Below, piece by piece: positions 59,943 to 64,000 of a DNA stretch of 64,000 nucleotides (within the stretch, counting starts at the first letter, position 1; the number at the start of each line of letters is the position of its first letter). The notes under the pieces are model-generated. The model did not search any database and was not told the origin of the DNA. It saw nothing but the letters and a program-made list of their open reading frames with translations. The DNA is from Celerinatantimonas sp046054165. GTDB lineage: Bacteria > Pseudomonadota > Gammaproteobacteria > Enterobacterales > Celerinatantimonadaceae. The stretch is from NCBI RefSeq assembly GCF_046054165.1, contig NZ_JBFNXK010000021.1, positions 1 to 64,000 of the forward strand, read 5' to 3'. A program made the position numbers and the translations under genes.

Positions 59943-61148
59943 TCAAAACAGTGATTCATGTTCGACAAACCCCAAAGTTTGCTGAACTAATTTATTCTTC
60001 AAAAAAGAACAGTGTTGCATCATCACTAATCCCATATTGCGAGCAATCACACTGATTTTATCCCGACTAGAAAAACCAAACGCTAGTGCACTGGTTAATC
60101 CAACCGTATGGGTAATATCCGATTGGCGCAACTGCCGATACCGTAACAAATGCACCATCGCCCCGGGATCTGACTGAAGGCAAACCTGTTCAGCTAACAG
60201 GGCTGCATCTCGAATGCCCAAATTAAATCCCTGTCCAGCAATGGGATGCAGGCTATGTGCTGCATTCCCAATCACGGCACAGCGATGTGCGATTAACTGC
60301 TGCCGTTGCGTGAGAATAAGCGGATATCCTTCGCGTTTACCAACGCGTTGAAATTCACCGACTCGATATCCAAAGGCTTGTTGCAACCCTTTTAAAAACT
60401 GTGACTCGCTGGCGGTTAGCCAGTATTGCTGTTGCGCTCTGGGAACACACCAAACCAGTGACCAACGCCCTTCGGTCATCGGTAACAAGGCCACTGGACC
60501 ATGTTCGGTAAAACGTTCAAAAGCTCGCTGCTGATGAAGATCCGCAGAAACAACATTCGCAATAATAGCACTTTGCCCATAATCCAGTTGCTGACTATCG
60601 ATGTGTAACTCGGAAGCCACGGCTGAACGACCACCATCCGCCCCGACCAGCAATCGGGCCGTCAATTGCCGGCCATCATCCAATATCACCTGCTGCGCCT
60701 CTTGGGTCGTTACGATTTGCGCCAGCCGACAAGGACAAAATACTGAAATATTAGGATAAACCGCTAATTGCTGATACAGCTCACGTCCGGCATGCATCAG
60801 TTCAATCACCGCCCCCAATGCTGAACGCTGGTAATCTTTCGCCTGAATAGTCACCTGACCGAGATGCCCCCGATCAGAGACATGGATCTGAGAAATAGGT
60901 TCAGCATACGCCGCTAACCGGGGCCATAGCCGATTCCGACGATAGATATCGATACTTCCAGCCGCCAATGCAATAGCTCGCCCATCAAACCCTGGATGAT
61001 CACCATAATTTAATGCGCTAGCTTCGATAATCGCAATGCGAAGTGGTTTTTCTCCCCGAGATATTGCCTGCTGAGAAACCAGCAGAGCAAAGGTAATGCC
61101 GGCCATTCCGCCGCCATTTACAATAATATCGAAATCGGTTGTAAGCAT
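59943..61148 (-). CDS. ubiH: 2-octaprenyl-6-methoxyphenol hydroxylase UbiH
   Basis: C1-hydroxylation in ubiquinone synthesis. The 401 residues have DIIVNGGGMAGITFALLV and AVIGNAAHSLHPIAGQGFNLGIRDA. The GNAA variant is the UbiH form also seen in E. coli. In E. coli the order is ygfB-pepP-ubiH-ubiI. Here pepP is missing between ygfB and ubiH. Confidence 0.93.
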   Translation of the reverse strand: MLTTDFDIIVNGGGMAGITFALLVSQQAISRGEKPLRIAIIEASALNYGDHPGFDGRAIALAAGSIDIYRRNRLWPRLAAYAEPISQIHVSDRGHLGQVTIQAKDYQRSALGAVIELMHAGRELYQQLAVYPNISVFCPCRLAQIVTTQEAQQVILDDGRQLTARLLVGADGGRSAVASELHIDSQQLDYGQSAIIANVVSADLHQQRAFERFTEHGPVALLPMTEGRWSLVWCVPRAQQQYWLTASESQFLKGLQQAFGYRVGEFQRVGKREGYPLILTQRQQLIAHRCAVIGNAAHSLHPIAGQGFNLGIRDAALLAEQVCLQSDPGAMVHLLRYRQLRQSDITHTVGLTSALAFGFSSRDKISVIARNMGLVMMQHCSFLKNKLVQQTLGFVEHESLF

Positions 61149-61285
61149 TATTCTTCTAACTTATCAGGTAAAAAAGACCTATGGATATTCACCCGCAACA
61201 TCATGCTCGAAAGAGCATTTAAACCCGCGATTCTCAGCGCAGGGCCACAGACCCAACCAGCCCTTCCCGATGAATCACTTCGTCC

Positions 61286-61870
61286 TTAATGTAAGGTTCG
61301 GGCATCGTCACCAGAATGACGCAATGCATAGTGATTAAAACAAGCCATACATCCAACCCGGATATATTCATAAATCTCAAAATAAGCCTGCTCATTATTT
61401 TCATCTTCATTATCAAAAACTAATGATAAATGAGCAATCTGATTGAAATCATTGACGACTTCTTGAATATCTTCAGGGGCTTTATTCAATTCCTGACAGA
61501 TCAGGGCAAAACCGACTAAAAAATTCTGAACCCACTGTGCCATCGCTTCGGCCCGTTCATCGAGGGGATCATTATCACTTGGCAACAATGGATAAAAATT
61601 AAAATACTCTCCACGAAATAATCGCTCACTATCTTGGATAAGCTGCTCCATATTCCGTAAAAGGGCGCGGGGTAATGCTAAACCATCATTAAATAGTTCA
61701 TTTAAATGTACCTGCCAACTGGCATCATTGACGGGTAATCCCCCAGCTAATAAGCCACAAAGTAAGCCATGCACCTCTGCGGGTGTCGCCATGACATCAT
61801 GTTTTGTCAGTAATTCGCCCAATGAGGCGTAATCTGGATATGTCGTCTCTTTCACGGTTTCAACCTTCAT
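61286..61870 (-). CDS. ygfB: UPF0149 family protein YgfB
   Basis: 194 residues from the ATG at 61870 (a 13-residue longer frame starts in the promoter region). It is all-helical with the family motif VHGLLCGLLAGG, then LLPSDNDPLDERAEAMAQWVQNFLVGF and the end YEYIRVGCMACFNHYA. In Pseudomonas YgfB represses a regulator pathway for ampDh3. Function here is unknown. It is divergent from zapA across 278 nt, as in E. coli. Confidence 0.92.
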   Translation of the reverse strand: MKVETVKETTYPDYASLGELLTKHDVMATPAEVHGLLCGLLAGGLPVNDASWQVHLNELFNDGLALPRALLRNMEQLIQDSERLFRGEYFNFYPLLPSDNDPLDERAEAMAQWVQNFLVGFALICQELNKAPEDIQEVVNDFNQIAHLSLVFDNEDENNEQAYFEIYEYIRVGCMACFNHYALRHSGDDARTLH

Positions 61871-62148
61871 GGTATATTCAAAGGCGATCCTATCACCGCC
61901 AGCTCCCAAGCTCTAGGGGCTGATGATCTTCATTGACTATTTTTGCCGACCAGCACCAAAATCTATCGTGCTGACCTCGTTAGTTCAGTCCCTCGTTTTT
62001 CCATTAACAATGGCTACAACTTTCGTAAAAATAATGAGGAACACGGTATAATAAAAAAGCAAAAACACGTTAAGCTTATAGGTACACTTGCAACTGAGGC
62101 CCGTGAGCTATATAGTCTGCGCAATCAGACCTTGGACGGACGGTCACG
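61871..62148. promoter_or_regulatory. ygfB/zapA divergent region
   Basis: 278 nt without a real gene. It contains CAGCAC/GTGCTG (61951-61956 with 61968-61973), a small CCATT/AATGG hairpin near 62000, and a TATAAT at 62047-62052 suitable for the zapA transcript. No -35 is clear. Confidence 0.4.
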
Positions 62149-62451
62149 ATGAGTAAAGCTATCGATATCTTATTATTGGGAAAAAGCTATCGTGTTTCTT
62201 GTCCTGAGGGGCAGGAACAATCCCTTCATCAGGCAGCTGGAGAATTAGCCGCACGTCTGGATGAAGCACGGCAGAAAATCACTGCCAATAATGAACATTT
62301 AGCGATGATGGTTGCCCTGAATCTGGCTTATGAACTTTTGTCAGAAAAACAGAAGAATCAGGAGTATACCGAGAGTATGGATACCCGGATCAAATCGCTT
62401 CAAGAAACAATTGAACACGCTTTATTGGAAAATTCTTCAATAAATCGTTAA
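62149..62451 (+). CDS. zapA: cell division protein ZapA
   Basis: 100-residue FtsZ-ring stabiliser with an N-terminal head (IDILLLGKSYRVSCPEGQEQSL) and a C-terminal coiled coil (about 70-98). It is directly followed by the 6S RNA gene, the conserved zapA-ssrS arrangement. Confidence 0.95.
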   Translation: MSKAIDILLLGKSYRVSCPEGQEQSLHQAAGELAARLDEARQKITANNEHLAMMVALNLAYELLSEKQKNQEYTESMDTRIKSLQETIEHALLENSSINR

Positions 62452-62458
62452 ACTTTAT

Positions 62459-62633
62459 ATGCCTGGGGTGAGCGCCAGTTAGTTTTTCCTCTGCCGATAC
62501 TACAATTTAAGGGTCGCTTTTTGTGGCTATTGAGCATGCTCAGCTAGACTGAGAAGCCTACGGTTGATGAATTGGGACCCGCCTTGAACTTTTCGGTTCA
62601 AGGGATAAACGAAACAGCGCCACCTTGGGTATC
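62459..62633 (+). ncRNA. ssrS: 6S RNA
   Basis: The conserved 6S segments are visible: GAGCATGCTC...GAGAAGCCT (from about 62532) and CCTTGAAC-loop-GTTCAAGGG (62582-62603). The ends pair as the closing stem: TGCCTGGGGTG with bulged A and GCGC (62460-62475) against GCGCCACCTTGGGTA (about 62617-62631). The length is about 175 nt, close to E. coli (184). It binds the sigma-70 holoenzyme and mimics an open promoter. The location after zapA is diagnostic. End points are approximate. Confidence 0.93.
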
Positions 62634-62809
62634 CTTTTCCGATACCTCCCCCTACACTATCGTCGATCTGTTGGACCTACAGATAATTTACTCTCGTTGT
62701 TTGACGATTTTGTGAATATCATTTTAGTTCTCAGGTCGGTTTACAGGGAAATCTCATTTTTTTAAGATAAAACATGCTATTTATCCCAAAATCCTGATGG
62801 AGGCTTATT

Positions 62810-63550
62810 CTGTTACCTAAAACTTATTGGCTCATCGCCATGAGCTTGCTGATTTCAGCCCATGCCATTGCATTTGAAATCAATGATTCAGATTTGAAGA
62901 AAAAGGGCTATGCAGGAGAAGCCGAAGCAGGGGTCAATATCACTACAGGGAATTCTCATACTTCTTCAGGTCATGGTCGGTTAGCCGTCGACTTTTTTTT
63001 CGGACACTGGCGACACAATACGGATTTTGAGGCTAACTATGCCAAAGATTCAGGCGAAGTCAGTGCCGAGCGCTATTATGCCAGTTACAAAGCCAATAGG
63101 GATTGGAACCAAACGACATACACCTATGGGCTCGTTACTTATGAAAATGACCGTTTTAACGGGCTTTATAATACCGTGACCACCTCACTCGGCTATGGTC
63201 GCCGACTCTTTCATACCAATACTCAGTATCTAGACACTGAAGTAGGTCCTGGGTGGCGTTACAACGAGTCGGATGATAATTCAAATGAGGGGATTTTCCG
63301 TGTGGCTTTTGACTACGATTGGAAAATTAGCAGTAATGCCTCTTTTCACCAGACCTTTTCTAGTGAAATAGGTTCCAACAATACAATGTCACGTGCTGAA
63401 AGTTCTATTACCAGCAACATCTGGGGACCTCTGGCGTTAAAAGCCAGCATCACCCTCACGCATCAAACCAGCCCGGCTCAGGACAGCGAAGACTCGCCAC
63501 CGGAACACCTGGATACGGTATCCGCCATCACCTTACTTTATAATTTTTAA
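62810..63550 (+). CDS. DUF481/YdiY-family outer-membrane beta-barrel protein
   Basis: 246 residues if started at CTG 62810. The mature sequence is amphipathic beta-strand material with the YdiY pattern (GEAEAGVNITTGNS, then YYASYKANRDW, VTYENDRFNGL, VGPGWRYNE) and ends in LLYNF, the terminal aromatic typical of outer-membrane barrels. A perfect GGAGG (62799-62803) is six bases before CTG, and that start gives a full signal peptide (MLPKTYWLIAMSLLISAHAIA, one residue more than shown elsewhere). The ATG at 62840 has no ribosome site and would lose the basic n-region. It separates ssrS from the folate gene, which are adjacent in E. coli. Confidence 0.85.
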   Translation: MLPKTYWLIAMSLLISAHAIAFEINDSDLKKKGYAGEAEAGVNITTGNSHTSSGHGRLAVDFFFGHWRHNTDFEANYAKDSGEVSAERYYASYKANRDWNQTTYTYGLVTYENDRFNGLYNTVTTSLGYGRRLFHTNTQYLDTEVGPGWRYNESDDNSNEGIFRVAFDYDWKISSNASFHQTFSSEIGSNNTMSRAESSITSNIWGPLALKASITLTHQTSPAQDSEDSPPEHLDTVSAITLLYNF

Positions 63551-63556
63551 CGGGCC

Positions 63557-63587
63557 ATGAGAGATCCGAATATGACATATCTCTCAT
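63557..63587 (+). terminator. hairpin after the DUF481 gene
   Basis: Nine-bp perfect stem (63557-63565 with 63579-63587), seven nt after the stop codon, without a T-run. Confidence 0.4.
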
Positions 63588-63645
63588 CCATTGCCGTACC
63601 AGACAAAGTACGCCTCAGACCCCATAATTGGATGAAGACCACACT

Positions 63646-64000
63646 ATGACACTCTCCGAACCACGTCAGCTCATCAGACAACAGATCCGGCAGCGCCGCC
63701 GACAACTCTCAGTGACGGAACAGGAGCTGGCGGGCCATGCCGTAAAAAATCGGCTCCAATCCTTGCTCGAACAGTCGACTATCCAACGTGTTGCTCTTTA
63801 TCTGAGCGTCGATGGCGAGCTTTCCACTCGACCATTAATCGAATTGTGTTGGGCGCTTGCTGTAGACGTCTATTTACCGGTATTGCATCCCTTTAGTCAG
63901 GGGCATCTATTATTTCTAAAATATACTCCCCAAACTCAGTTGATCGAAAACCGTTTTAAAATTCAAGAACCTAAACTCAATTGTTTAGATGTGCTACCTC
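63646..64000 (+). CDS. ygfA: 5-formyltetrahydrofolate cyclo-ligase (partial, cut by window end)
   Basis: Open frame from ATG 63646 runs off the right edge (118 codons seen). The N-terminus MTLSEPRQLIRQQIRQRRR and the block VALYLSVDGELSTRPLIELCWALAVDVYLPVL match the Fau/YgfA family, which converts 5-formyl- to 5,10-methenyl-tetrahydrofolate. It follows 6S RNA in E. coli and here lies after the inserted DUF481 gene. Confidence 0.9.
   Translation, partial: MTLSEPRQLIRQQIRQRRRQLSVTEQELAGHAVKNRLQSLLEQSTIQRVALYLSVDGELSTRPLIELCWALAVDVYLPVLHPFSQGHLLFLKYTPQTQLIENRFKIQEPKLNCLDVLP

Noticed and set aside
61149..61285. pepP remnant
   Set aside because: No frame in the gap resembles aminopeptidase P. The gap is only 137 nt.
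61943..62152. Plus-strand 69-codon frame before zapA
   Set aside because: No ribosome site and no recognisable protein. It spans the zapA promoter region.
1..64000. CRISPR arrays, tRNA genes, insertion sequences or prophage genes
   Set aside because: No regularly spaced direct repeats, cloverleaf-like segments, transposase or phage proteins were seen on either strand. A tRNA could be missed by eye, but every gap over 300 nt was read.

Overview
This is chromosomal DNA of a gammaproteobacterium from the Dam/MutH-carrying clade (Enterobacterales, Vibrionales, Aeromonadales and the Alteromonadales side). The evidence is a mutH gene, a 6S RNA gene after zapA, a UUG-started rpsT, a 283-residue Vibrio-type ThyA, an ExeA/ExeB-type gspAB pair, nhaA with nhaR, and many Escherichia coli-like neighbourhoods. 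GspAB, minor type IV pilins, NhaA, a sugar/phosphate transporter set and a chemoreceptor with a flagellar-sigma promoter suggest a motile, piliated, probably aquatic or marine bacterium. I cannot fix the genus. The region is densely coded, almost entirely core genome, and has no CRISPR array, prophage, insertion sequence or tRNA that I can see.

Layout. (1) 1-5,940: the left edge is an rRNA-operon P1 promoter reading out of the window, followed by clpB-pgeF-rluD on the minus strand, bamD on plus and glnB on minus. (2) 6,127-8,837: a minor-pilin cluster (fimT plus; pilV-pilW-pilX-pilE minus) lying beside the ispH-fkpB-lspA-ileS-ribF-murJ run (8,925-16,213), with rpsT divergent. (3) 16,745-19,528: a compact minus-strand nhaA - small secreted protein - nhaR - ArsR cluster. 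(4) 19,794-23,398: an accessory block of two divergent regulator/effector pairs (LysR/LysE exporter; AsnC-type regulator/PLP lyase). (5) 23,635-30,018: thyA, lgt-ptsP-rppH, a 650-nt gene-free DnaA-box region, mutH and a stand-alone CBM48 protein. (6) 30,330-34,648: rpsP-rimM-trmD-rplS ribosome/tRNA operon and aroF-tyrA. (7) 34,872-38,879: a LytS/BtsS-type kinase, LytTR regulator and CstA-family transporter. (8) 38,952-55,982: hldE, lpxL, glnE, a chemoreceptor, ygiF, a DUF47-pit phosphate pair, ygiM, a sugar transporter, gspAB and cca. This is the E. coli hldE-glnE-ygiF-ygiM-cca neighbourhood opened up by insertions. (9) 56,135-58,520: a translationally coupled rimB-like/rimK/M14-hydrolase operon. 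(10) 58,618-64,000: ubiI, ubiH and ygfB (no pepP between them), then zapA, 6S RNA, a DUF481 outer-membrane protein and the start of the 5-formyltetrahydrofolate cyclo-ligase gene.

The most noteworthy non-coding signals are: the rrn P1 promoter at the left edge; a DnaA-box cluster between rppH and mutH, the place where E. coli carries DARS2; a near-consensus FliA promoter whose -10 lies in one arm of an 11-bp inverted repeat upstream of the chemoreceptor gene; a perfect 14-bp hairpin at 30,097-30,139; and a probable CTG start for the DUF481 gene. I did not find a convincing wholly new system. The best candidate for undescribed biology is the small four-cysteine exported protein in the nhaA-nhaR cluster.
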